64,000 nucleotides of DNA. Source: Porpolomopsis calyptriformis. Lineage: Eukaryota; Basidiomycota; Agaricomycetes; Agaricales; Hygrophoraceae. The stretch spans positions 372,001 through 436,000 of the forward strand of contig OX621167.1 of NCBI GenBank assembly GCA_951640195.1. Reading direction: 5' to 3'. Below, piece by piece: positions 40,994 through 49,794 of the stretch (positions are counted from its first letter, which is position 1; each line of letters opens with the position of its first letter). The notes beneath the pieces were generated by a model, which saw only the letters and a program-made list of their open reading frames with translations, did not search any database and was not told the DNA's origin. A program made the translations under genes and the position numbers.

Positions 40994-41423
40994 CCTTCTG
41001 GTTCTCTCCCACTCGCTTATCCAAACCTCCCCATCATTGTGATCATCGACATCACCTCTTTACCCCTTACCAACTTCCATCCTGGCTTCTACCGATAACT
41101 CAGACGTTGAAGAACATTACGAAGACCCCCTTTCAAGATCGACTTTCTCAACTACGATTCGAGATCAAGAACCATCTTTTTCCTCAGTTCTCGAAGAAAC
41201 GTTAGCTACCCCTACCCCTGCTCCTGCCTCTCTAGGACCACGGACTCGATCAAGAACAAGAGGACTCTTCACTTCATCTTCAGTACCAACGACTAGACCA
41301 GTTCATCAACGGACTGCTACCCCACCAGGACGATACGGTTCCCTTTATTCTCAACTTTCTTCTGCGACACCCACGCCCACACCAACAGCTCCAACAACTC
41401 CACAACAACCGACATCTACTAAC

Positions 41424-42584
41424 ATGTCAGGAACGTCCGCTAACGCCCCTACCAATCCCCCTACCATTGATATTGCAACCTTGGTGGCCACCGTTCGCCA
41501 ACTCGAACAGACCATCACCCAACAACAGCAACTGATCACCCAGCTCCAACAACAACAACAACCCCAACCTCCTCCACAACCCCAGCAACCCCAACAACCT
41601 CTTCTACCCCAACAACCCGCTCCCCCCTCCATCAAGATCGCTAAACCCGATGAATACGACGGGTCTGCCGCTAAATGCCTTAACTTTATCCAGGCTTGTC
41701 GTCTAGTCCTTGACGACAGCCAGTGGTCCGACAGACAGAAGATTACTTATGTCTTGTCATTTATGAAGATCGGTGTCGCCCAATCATGGGCTCGACAACA
41801 GACCCAAGAGTTTAAGCGTGCTCAGTGGATCGGAGCCGATTACGAGGACTTCATGGAAGAACTCGAGGAGTGTTTCGGAGACGTTGATGCGAGAGCGACA
41901 GCTCAGGTAAAAATTCAAAAGGTAACTCAAGGACTTTCCACTGTGGACAATTATAATGTACGATTCGGAGCTCTCGCGGATGAAACAGGATTCAACGACG
42001 ACGCCCTCAAAGTTTTTTACCGGAACGGCCTCAATCCCGGAATTCTCGAAAAGATCTACTCCCTTGATCCCATCCCCGCCACCCTCAACGCTTGGAAGCG
42101 AAAAGCTTCCGTTTTCGATCGACAACGCCTCGAGCTTGCACTTGAACGTCGTGCCGCTCCCAGGAACAACTACTATGTTCCCAGGGAGACCATGGCTCGA
42201 ACGACGACCCGAACTCCCTCCTCTGCTCCTATCAAACAGGAGACAACTTCCTCACCACCAGTATCGCGCGTTCCGCGAGACAACTGCTTTCGCTGCGGAA
42301 GATCAGGTCATTGGGCGGACAAGTGTCCAAATCCCCCTCTCGCCTCTTCTTCGACAGCGCGTCCATCGAGTAGTGCCTCTGCCGGACAGCGACGGGGAAG
42401 ACCAAATACAGGGCGAGGTCGAGGACGAAATATTCGAGGAATCGAGACGGAACGAGTCGACGAAGTGGTTTCCCCAGGTACTACGGAGGAAACTACTCGA
42501 GTGGTGGACAACTGCGGGATCGATCGCTGGCCGAAGGAAAGAAAAGCTCAGCTCGTCAAGGAACTGAAAGAACAGGGTTTTTAA
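41424..42584 (+). CDS. Element 2 Gag
   Basis: 386 residues from the first in-frame ATG. A Gln/Pro-rich coiled coil (QLEQTITQQQQLITQLQQQQ) precedes the retrotransposon Gag domain (about 70-250, with KITYVLSFMKIGVAQSWARQ). A CCHC knuckle CFRCGRSGHWADKCPN starts near residue 288, followed by Arg/Gly-rich GRPNTGRGRGRNIRG. It ends CAG-GGT-TTT-TAA. The frame stays open upstream to 41043 with coding-like sequence but no ATG. An in-frame CTG at 41082 would add 114 residues and is matched in Elements 3 and 4, so the true N-terminus may be there. It should form the particle shell and bind RNA. Confidence 0.93.
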   Translation: MSGTSANAPTNPPTIDIATLVATVRQLEQTITQQQQLITQLQQQQQPQPPPQPQQPQQPLLPQQPAPPSIKIAKPDEYDGSAAKCLNFIQACRLVLDDSQWSDRQKITYVLSFMKIGVAQSWARQQTQEFKRAQWIGADYEDFMEELEECFGDVDARATAQVKIQKVTQGLSTVDNYNVRFGALADETGFNDDALKVFYRNGLNPGILEKIYSLDPIPATLNAWKRKASVFDRQRLELALERRAAPRNNYYVPRETMARTTTRTPSSAPIKQETTSSPPVSRVPRDNCFRCGRSGHWADKCPNPPLASSSTARPSSSASAGQRRGRPNTGRGRGRNIRGIETERVDEVVSPGTTEETTRVVDNCGIDRWPKERKAQLVKELKEQGF

Positions 42585-45500
42585 AGAGTCCGAACGCTCA
42601 GCCTACCGTTACGGACGTATCTACTCAAGAGTGTACCACCACTCCATGCAATCTATTTCGAATTCTTGGTACTCTTGAAGAAGGCAATCTCGGACTCATT
42701 TTGGACGTTTGGATTGAAGCTACCAACACTGGTCGACGTGTCCCGGCCACTGCTCTGGTTGATAGCGGAGCCTCTGGAAATTTCGTGGACGAATCCTTCG
42801 CAACTCGCCACAATTTTACTCTAACACGATTGGAAACCCCAATCCCCGTACGGAATGCCGATGGATCTGAAAACCGAGGTGGACCCATCGAGAACGATAT
42901 TGATATTTGGTTAGAGGCTCCTGGAGGACACAATGAACGGATCCGATTGGAAGTGACCGATCTCGGATCTAAGACGGATATTATCCTCGGCTTCCCGTGG
43001 CTCAAAAAGCACAACCCCAACATCAATTGGAAAGAGGCAACACTGGCTCTGGATAGCAAAGATTTCCCTCTTCCGGGATGGATAGCGACAGATGCGGAGT
43101 CACTGGGAATGGAATCGGTCACGCTGGCCATGAATCGACGCGTATCGAAGTCGGATGAATCCCGAGCCAGCACGGTGGAAGAAGATATGCGAAAGTTTGT
43201 ACCGGAGGTATACTGGAAAGACTACTCTAGTGTCTTTGCCAAAGAATCCTTCGACCGCCTTCCACCGCATTCGGAGTTCGACCACGCCATAGAGCTGGAT
43301 GAAGCCTTCAGACCAGTCAAAGGCGCAAAATACGCAATGTCCCCTCTTGAGATGGATCACTTGCACAAATTCATCGACGAAAACCTGTCTACTGGACGAA
43401 TACGAATTTCTAAATCAAAACAAGTCTCTCCATTCTTCTTTGGAAAGAAAGCCGAAGAAGTGAATGCTAAAGGTAAGAACGCTGGCTTACGTCCTATCGA
43501 AGACTATCGCTACCTCAACGAACACACGGTTCCTGATCATTATCCCCTTCCCCTTCTTCATCAAATACTCCAACGACCTAAACTTCTAACTGCTTCTCTA
43601 TTCACGGTCATGGATATCCGATGGGGATTCAACAACGTCAGGATCAAGGAAGGCGACGAATGGAAAGCTGCCTTCATCACTGAAGCAGGTGCCTTCGAAC
43701 CCACCGTCATGTTCTTTGGTTTGCGGAACTCACCAGCCACCTTTCAACGGATGATTGACACAAGATTCAAAGAAGTCCTAGACTCTGGAAACGTTTTCAT
43801 CTATATCGATGACGTGCTTGTTTGTGGAGACGACTTACAAGAATTGCGACACTGGACCTTCAAGACTCTAGATATCATGAAGAAACACGGACTTTCGTGT
43901 AAACCCGTCAAATGCCAGTTCGAGAAGGAAGAAGTCATTTATCTCGGAGTCGTCTTATCCAAAGGACGAATCACCACTAACCCGAAGAAAGTCGACGCTA
44001 TCATGTCTTGGCCTATTCCGGAAACGGTGAAACAACTCCAATCCTTCTTGGGCAGTGCGAACTTTTGGCGGAGATATATCAAAGATTTCTCCAGAATCGC
44101 CACCCCTCTCTACGAACTCTTGCACAATGAAACTGTGTGGGAATGGACTCCTCGGAGACAAGAAGCCTTCGACAACATCAAGTCCCTTTTAACGAACGCG
44201 CCCGTCCTTCATATTCCTGATCGCGACCTCCCTTATTGCTTGGAGACTGATGCCTCTATCATTGGAATCGCGGGAATACTCTCTCAGCTTCATGACGGAC
44301 ACTGGAAACCTGTCGGTTATCATTCAAGATCTACCTCTCCTGCCGAAAAGAACTACCCTACTCACGATCTGGAACTCCTGGCGATCATTGACTCCTTCAA
44401 ACAATGGCGCCACCTCCTCGAAGGAGCGAGACACGATATTCTTATCAGAACGGACAGTTTGGCCTTGCGATATTTTTCAAAGAATCTTCGCTTGTCGAAT
44501 CGCCAGACTCGTTGGTCTGAATATCTGTCCAGATTCGGATTCAAGATTGAATACGTTCCAGGGAGGAAGAATAAAGCCGATGGCCTATCCAGACGCCCAG
44601 ATTACTTGCCTGGCGTCGAAGCCGATGTGGAGAACGAAGTTCTGATAGCGCACGACCGTTGGATAAATTCAATTGTTAAGTTGTCGAATTCAAGTTTTCT
44701 TTCCAGATTACGCTTCAAAATCCCACTCCCACAGAAGATCCAAGATAAACTCGAGGATGCCTCACTCGCTTGGACCCAAGCTGATGGGCTTGTACGCGAT
44801 GTTGAAGGTCGGATAGTAGTGCCGGAGGAAGTATCTTTGCGCACAGATATTATACGACTGTCCCACGCCTACCCCCACGCTGGCCACCCTGGCATTGAGA
44901 AGACGAAGGAACTCGTTCTTCGTAATTTCATTTGGGATGGTGCCTTACAAGACATCACCACCTACGTTCGATCCTGCCCCGCTTGTCAACAAAACAAGAA
45001 CTTCCCCTCGAAGCCGTCAGGACTACTCCAACCCATACCCCCCTCTACGGAACCATGGAAGGAAATCACCGTCGATCTTATCGTCGAACTCCCCAAGTCA
45101 CAAGGTTACGATGCTGTAATGGTTGTTGTCGATCGTTTCACTAAACGTGCTCATTTCATTCCGACAACTTCTAATCTTTCATCAGAAGGTGCTGCAAGAC
45201 TCTTTCGGAATCACATCTGGAAACATCATGGATGGCCTCAAAAGGTCATATCCGATCGCGGAGTGCAATTTGCGTCCAAATTCACAGAAGCCCTCAACAA
45301 CTCTTTGGGAATCATCTCCGGTCTCTCCACTGCGTATCATCCTCAGACAGATGGTCAAACGGAACGCACCAACCAAGAACTCGAAGTTTACTTGCGTTTC
45401 TATACCAACTTCATGCAGGACGACTGGTCGGAATGGCTCGCTTCTGCGGAATTCGCTTACAACAATCGGCAACACTCTGCCACTTCACAATCACCATTCT

Positions 45501-46126
45501 ATATGGAATACGGACGCCATCCTCACCTTCCCACGATCATTCCGGATCAAAGTAACGTGCCCGCAGCAAATACCTTCCACGAACGTCTCACACGTGCACA
45601 GCAAAACGCCGAACGATCCTTATCGAAGACAACGGAGTCAATGAAGAAATATGCCGATCGCAAACGGAAACCTTCACCCTCCTATGAAAAAGGAGACCTG
45701 GTCTGGTTGGACACCAAGAATATCAAGACGACACGACCCTCGAAGAAGCTCGACAACCGACGGACCGGACCATTCAAGATCCTGAAAAAGATATCGGATC
45801 TTGCTTATCTGATCGACATTCCCGGAACATGGAGACTACACCCAGTCTTTCACGTTTCACTCCTGAGACCAAACGTCGGAAATGAATCACTCCACCCTGA
45901 TGTCATCGACACATCACGACCTCCCCCTGATCTGATCGAAAACGAAGAAGAATACGAGGTCGAATCCATACTGCAACATTCCGGAGCTAAACGACGCCGA
46001 AAATATTTGGTCAAATGGAAAGGCTATCCGATCGAAGAAGCCACTTGGGAAGATCGATCGAACATTTTACGACACGCCAAGGAAATTGTGAAGACGTACG
46101 AAGACTCAATTCAAACGGCGACTTGA
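42575..46126 (+). CDS. Element 2 Pol: protease, RT, RNase H, integrase, chromodomain
   Basis: Reached by a -1 shift at GGGTTTTT (42575-42582); the -1 frame has no stop from there on. Counting from 42575, the protease has ALVDSGASG near residue 60. RT has FTVMDIRWGFNNVRI and YIDD near 410. RNase H starts at CLETDAS near 554. Integrase has CPACQQNK near 800, the catalytic residues in TVDLI, ISDRGVQF (about 893) and QTERTNQELEV. A chromodomain begins EYEVESIL near 1126 and contains YLVKWKGYPIEEATWED. No stop or frameshift to TGA at 46124-46126. About 60% of residues appear shared with Element 1 Pol on reading, so the two are separate families of one lineage. Confidence 0.95.
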   Translation, partial: GFLKSPNAQPTVTDVSTQECTTTPCNLFRILGTLEEGNLGLILDVWIEATNTGRRVPATALVDSGASGNFVDESFATRHNFTLTRLETPIPVRNADGSENRGGPIENDIDIWLEAPGGHNERIRLEVTDLGSKTDIILGFPWLKKHNPNINWKEATLALDSKDFPLPGWIATDAESLGMESVTLAMNRRVSKSDESRASTVEEDMRKFVPEVYWKDYSSVFAKESFDRLPPHSEFDHAIELDEAFRPVKGAKYAMSPLEMDHLHKFIDENLSTGRIRISKSKQVSPFFFGKKAEEVNAKGKNAGLRPIEDYRYLNEHTVPDHYPLPLLHQILQRPKLLTASLFTVMDIRWGFNNVRIKEGDEWKAAFITEAGAFEPTVMFFGLRNSPATFQRMIDTRFKEVLDSGNVFIYIDDVLVCGDDLQELRHWTFKTLDIMKKHGLSCKPVKCQFEKEEVIYLGVVLSKGRITTNPKKVDAIMSWPIPETVKQLQSFLGSANFWRRYIKDFSRIATPLYELLHNETVWEWTPRRQEAFDNIKSLLTNAPVLHIPDRDLPYCLETDASIIGIAGILSQLHDGHWKPVGYHSRSTSPAEKNYPTHDLELLAIIDSFKQWRHLLEGARHDILIRTDSLALRYFSKNLRLSNRQTRWSEYLSRFGFKIEYVPGRKNKADGLSRRPDYLPGVEADVENEVLIAHDRWINSIVKLSNSSFLSRLRFKIPLPQKIQDKLEDASLAWTQADGLVRDVEGRIVVPEEVSLRTDIIRLSHAYPHAGHPGIEKTKELVLRNFIWDGALQDITTYVRSCPACQQNKNFPSKPSGLLQPIPPSTEPWKEITVDLIVELPKSQGYDAVMVVVDRFTKRAHFIPTTSNLSSEGAARLFRNHIWKHHGWPQKVISDRGVQFASKFTEALNNSLGIISGLSTAYHPQTDGQTERTNQELEVYLRFYTNFMQDDWSEWLASAEFAYNNRQHSATSQSPFYMEYGRHPHLPTIIPDQSNVPAANTFHERLTRAQQNAERSLSKTTESMKKYADRKRKPSPSYEKGDLVWLDTKNIKTTRPSKKLDNRRTGPFKILKKISDLAYLIDIPGTWRLHPVFHVSLLRPNVGNESLHPDVIDTSRPPPDLIENEEEYEVESILQHSGAKRRRKYLVKWKGYPIEEATWEDRSNILRHAKEIVKTYEDSIQTAT

Positions 46127-46294
46127 TTCTATTCATTCGTTTGTCATCATCTCGTCTGCCAAGAATTGACCTCTATTTTTAGAACCACTCCTTATAAACT
46201 ACCGGACGTCTCCACTTCCCTTCAAGATTCGAATTACGCGCCCCTCAACAACAACTCAAGACCACTTAGCCAAAACACCATAAAAAACTCTATC

Positions 46295-47041
46295 ATGCCC
46301 GCTACACGGTCTACACGATCCCCCTCCCCTCAAGTCGCCATCAGACGTTCTGGACGGATCCCCTCATCCGCCATTCGTTCCCCCACTCCCGGCCCCTCCA
46401 CTTCTGCTTCCTCTGCCCGACAGCTGCGTCGACAAGGCCGCGCACGCGCAGAAGATTTCTTCACCATCCAAACTCCTCCCCCCGAGGACCCCGCCGTCAC
46501 CATCTCCCGCCTCACGGTTCACAGTAACAGCGTCAGCAACTGGAACCGCGAACTTCGTCAAGAACGCGAGGTTCTGCAGGCCGAGCTCAAAGCGTCGGAG
46601 AAAAGTGCATTATTCTGGAAGAACCGTTGGGACCAAAGTGAGTTGAAAGTTTGGGAGCTCCAACGTCAAAAGAAACGAACATGGGTCGATTGCTACGACG
46701 TCACCACCCGCGCCATTATCGTTAAACTCGTTGAAGAAAGTCGTCGAAGCGAACGTCTCTCTAGAGACGACTTTCTCCGAGCCCAGCGCGATCTCGCAAC
46801 GACGGAGACGTTGATCGAGTACGGAAGGACGGTCGAGTATCCCATCAATGTCGACCTCGAGTACCCGGTCGACAACAACGACGACGACGACGCCGCGACA
46901 GTCCGAGCCCCCTCCCCCGTTGAAGCGACTTCGGAAGCCGAACGCGCCGCTTCCCCCTCGGTGGCCGTCGAGGCCCCCGTCACCGAGGAAATCCCGACTC
47001 AGGCCTCGGAAGACGAAACGACCGGCACCACCCAAGTTTGA
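46295..47041 (+). CDS. Element 2 ORF3, unknown function
   Basis: A 248-codon ATG ORF between pol and the 3' LTR. The N-terminus is basic and Ser/Pro-rich (PATRSTRSPSPQVAIRRSGR). Residues 85-185 form a charged coiled-coil-like region (NRELRQEREVLQAELKASEK, then WKNRWDQSELKVWELQRQKK). An acidic, Ala/Pro-rich tail ends EIPTQASEDETTGTTQV. No signal peptide or membrane segment is seen. Element 3, and less clearly Element 4, carry diverged relics of this ORF with the same ending, which argues that it was a real, selected gene of the family. It could be a nucleic-acid-binding or assembly factor; there is no recognised domain. Confidence 0.75.
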   Translation: MPATRSTRSPSPQVAIRRSGRIPSSAIRSPTPGPSTSASSARQLRRQGRARAEDFFTIQTPPPEDPAVTISRLTVHSNSVSNWNRELRQEREVLQAELKASEKSALFWKNRWDQSELKVWELQRQKKRTWVDCYDVTTRAIIVKLVEESRRSERLSRDDFLRAQRDLATTETLIEYGRTVEYPINVDLEYPVDNNDDDDAATVRAPSPVEATSEAERAASPSVAVEAPVTEEIPTQASEDETTGTTQV

Positions 47042-47057
47042 AATTCGGGACGAATTT
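47041..47057 (+). promoter_or_regulatory. Element 2 conserved hairpin before the 3' LTR
   Basis: AAATTCG-GGA-CGAATTT, identical to the Element 1 copy and about 20 bp before the 3' LTR. The first bases overlap the end of ORF3. Confidence 0.6.
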
Positions 47058-47076
47058 CCTTAAAAGCCGAGGTGTA

Positions 47077-47487
47077 TGTCACGGTCGTAATTTTCCTTCT
47101 TTTTCTTTATCTTATCATATGCAAACCTATCTCTTATCTTGGGATTCCCCCCATCTGTTATCGGGATTCCCCATTACCTTCCCCAGGGATTCCCCAGGGA
47201 TTCCCCTTTACTTTACCTATATGTGGACACACTTCATTTCCGCTATGTTTCAACCCCTTTATGATTCGTCATCGATCACGATGACTCATCCTTATCTCTA
47301 CCACATGTTATGTCGCACTGACTCACACAGATAAGTAGTCAGTATATAAAGAGTACTTCTGTACGTATCAGACCTTAAGTCTGATTCCTCGTTAGACTAC
47401 TCATAACAAGGACTTGGAACTATCCTCTACATCTCTTGGGACAGAACACCCGAAGTAAAACGCGTTCCGAACAACCGGTTTATAACA
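47077..47487 (+). repeat. Element 2 3' LTR
   Basis: 411 bp; as the 5' LTR but with an extra tandem AGGGATTCCCC near 47191. Confidence 0.95.
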
Positions 47488-47670
47488 CTATTGGCATAGT
47501 TTATAATAGTTCTCCATTGGTTTTCAATGCCAAATCCCTTGGCAATTATTCACACTCCTTTTCATGAGTCTGCAGGCTTGCTCTGCTCATAATGGTATAT
47601 GCCAACAGCTTCCTGCATCTTCACATCTCTGAGTTTACCCTTTGCAAGGGATTTGACACAGTCTGAGAGG
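47488..47670 (-). pseudogene. decayed transposase, N-terminal piece beyond Element 2
   Basis: The minus strand reads LAKGKLRDVKMQEAVGIYHY, then after two stops IIAKGFGIENQWRTIINYAN, running to the Element 2 junction. The reading continues on the other side at 40581. This is the first helix-turn-helix of the pogo-like transposase. The remaining DNA to 48114 is non-coding transposon sequence. Confidence 0.6.
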
Positions 47671-48116
47671 GCTTTGAATGGCATCAGGAGTGCAGGAAAG
47701 GCAAAGATGGACCAGTAGGGTAGTTGTGAGATTAAAGAAGTGTGATATGATGCATCAAGGCACAGGTACCACTCTAGGTCACTTAATTTTGCTCAAATCA
47801 TCTCCAAGTAAAGACAAGATATGTTCAGAAATGTGTCACAATGCTACCATGAGAGGCAGTTTGGCTAAGAAATGGTGTCAGCAGGCTGTGTTTTCAATAC
47901 AAAAGTGTGAATAGTTCCTAAATCAGGTTTTCCTAGGGTAATGAGATCACAACATTGTTCCCTTCAGTCAGATTACTACAAAAATTGGTATGAATGTAGA
48001 TATAGGGAGTCAGATGTAGGGGAAAATTTGAGAAGCATATCAGACCAAAATTGAGCAAGTTTTCCTATTGCTATGTAATGTGGCAATAGTGTGCAAAGTG
48101 GTGGTAGTACACTGTA

Positions 48117-48479
48117 GTAGTTGGGGTGTTTGTTGAAGGTGGGCAAAAGATTGGATGGAGTTGTATCAATAGCTCTGAGTTTATAAATATCACTCAGATC
48201 TAAGAATAGGATTCAAAAATGGATAGCCAGAATAATGACAAACAAGTTAAGTTACCATTTTAATTGAGTCTTTATAAGTCTTCACAATTTCTTTGGCATG
48301 TTATAAGACATTCAATCATTCTTCCCAAGTGGCTTCTTCAATTGGATAACCTTTCTATTTGACTAAATACTTTCATTGGCATCTAGCTCCAGAGTGTTGC
48401 AAAATTGATTTGACCTTGTATTCTTCTTTATTTTCAATCAAATCTGGGGGAGGTTGAGATGTATCAGTGACATCAGGAT
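48117..48479 (-). pseudogene. Element 4 pol 3' end (chromodomain relic)
   Basis: Minus-strand DNA corresponds to the pol C-terminus (chromodomain, with codons for the KWKGYPIEEATWEE region near 48350) and the pol-ORF3 spacer. It is cut by Element 3 at 48479 and resumes at 55313. Confidence 0.7.
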
Positions 48480-48891
48480 TGTTATAAACTGGATGTTGAT
48501 GAGATGGTTTTACTTTGTAGAGCTCTGTCCCAAGACAATAATGATGTCTCAAGTCCTAGTTATTGGGTTACTAATGAGGAATCAGACTTAAGGTCTGACT
48601 ACAGCTAACTAGGAGTTTATATACTGACTACGGTACTGCAGATGAGTTAGTATCTACATGAGGAATACATGAGGTATACATGAGGTGTACATGTGACAAG
48701 TAAAGATAAGCATAGTAGAAGACTCAGAGCATGTGAAGGGTTGAAACATAATTGTCAGAAATGAAGAGTGTCCTATCTAGGATAAATGAAAAGATGTAAG
48801 ACTATGGGGAATCCCTGACAAAGATAAGACAGATCCAACTAGTCAATGATGACTAACATAGATGAAGAAATGAAAAATTATATCTGTGACA
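48480..48891 (-). repeat. Element 3 3' LTR
   Basis: 412 bp; starts TGTTATAAAC and ends ATCTGTGACA on the plus strand. Confidence 0.93.
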
Positions 48892-48904
48892 TACACCTCA
48901 CCTT

Positions 48905-49680
48905 TCAGGAATTTCAACCTGAAATTCAAACTTGGGTGGTGTCGGATGTTTCGTTTTCTGAGGCCTGAGTTGGGATTTCCTCAGTGGTGGGGGCCTCGAT
49001 GGCCACTGAGGAAGAAGAAATGATGGGAGTCATTTCTGAGATCTCTTCGATGGGGGAAGGGGCTTGGACTGTCGCAGAGTCATCATCCGGATATTCTAAG
49101 TCGAGATTAATGGGATACTTGACTGACGCACCATATTCAATTAACATTTCTGTTGTTGCAAGATCTTGTTAGGCTCGGAGGTAGTCTTCTCTGGATAGTC
49201 ATTCAGAATGACGACTTTCCTCTACAAGCTTGATGATGATGGCACAGGTGGTGACATCGTGGCAATCAACCCATGTTCGTTTCTTTTGTCGTTGGAGCTC
49301 CCAAACTTTGAGCTCACTGTTGTCCCAACAATCTCTCCAAAATGTGACACTTTCCTTCAACGATCTAATCTCGGCTTGTAGGGCATCACGTTCTTCGCGA
49401 AGTTCTCAATTCCAGTTGCTGACGCTATTGCTGTGGACTGTGAGATGAGAAATAGTGATGGCGGGGTCTTCAGGAGGAGGAGTCTATGTGGGATATTCAT
49501 TGAAGAAATCTTCCGCATGAGTGCGAGCTTGTTGATGCAGTTGTCGAGTGGAGGAAGTGGAGGTGGAGGGACTGGGAGTAGGGGAACGGAAGGCTGATGA
49601 AGGAATTCATCCAGCATGTCGGATGGCGACTTGTCAGTCGGGAGTAGAAGTGCGAGAGGTGGGCATCTTTGGTTTTCGTT
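48905..49680 (-). pseudogene. Element 3 ORF3 relic
   Basis: The minus strand keeps LIEYGASVKYPINLDLEYP and the ending TEEIPTQASENETSDTTQV, aligned to Element 2 ORF3. The coiled-coil part (about 49200-49450) and the start region are recognisable but interrupted by several stops. Confidence 0.8.
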
Positions 49681-49794
49681 ATTTGAGTGAGTGGGGAAGG
49701 ATTAGATGGAGACGTATCAACGTCTCTGAGTTTATAAGCGTTTCTTGGACCTAAGAATAGAATTCATAAAATGGACAGCCAGAATGATGACAAA

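Larger units (their letters stand above)
40582..47487 (+). mobile_element. Element 2: intact Ty3/gypsy chromovirus with three ORFs
   Basis: LTRs at 40582-40981 (400 bp) and 47077-47487 (411 bp) are flanked by the perfect target duplication CTATT (40577-40581 and 47488-47492). The only LTR difference I found is an 11-bp tandem duplication (AGGGATTCCCC) in the 3' copy. Gag, pol and ORF3 are open, so the insertion is recent. Confidence 0.96.
39810..48114 (-). mobile_element. pogo-like DNA transposon interrupted by Element 2
   Basis: The ends are inverted repeats: CAGTGTATTACCGCCACTTT at the left, and the complement of the right end reads CAGTGTACTACCACCACTTT; both continue GCACAC. A TA dinucleotide flanks each side (39808-39809, 48115-48116), as for pogo/Tc1 insertions. 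Without Element 2 the length is about 1.4 kb. The inside carries CENP-B-type helix-turn-helix coding DNA (minus strand) but no recognisable DDE domain. A further CCACTTTGCACA copy lies at about 40011. It sits in Element 4 between ORF3 and pol. Confidence 0.85.
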
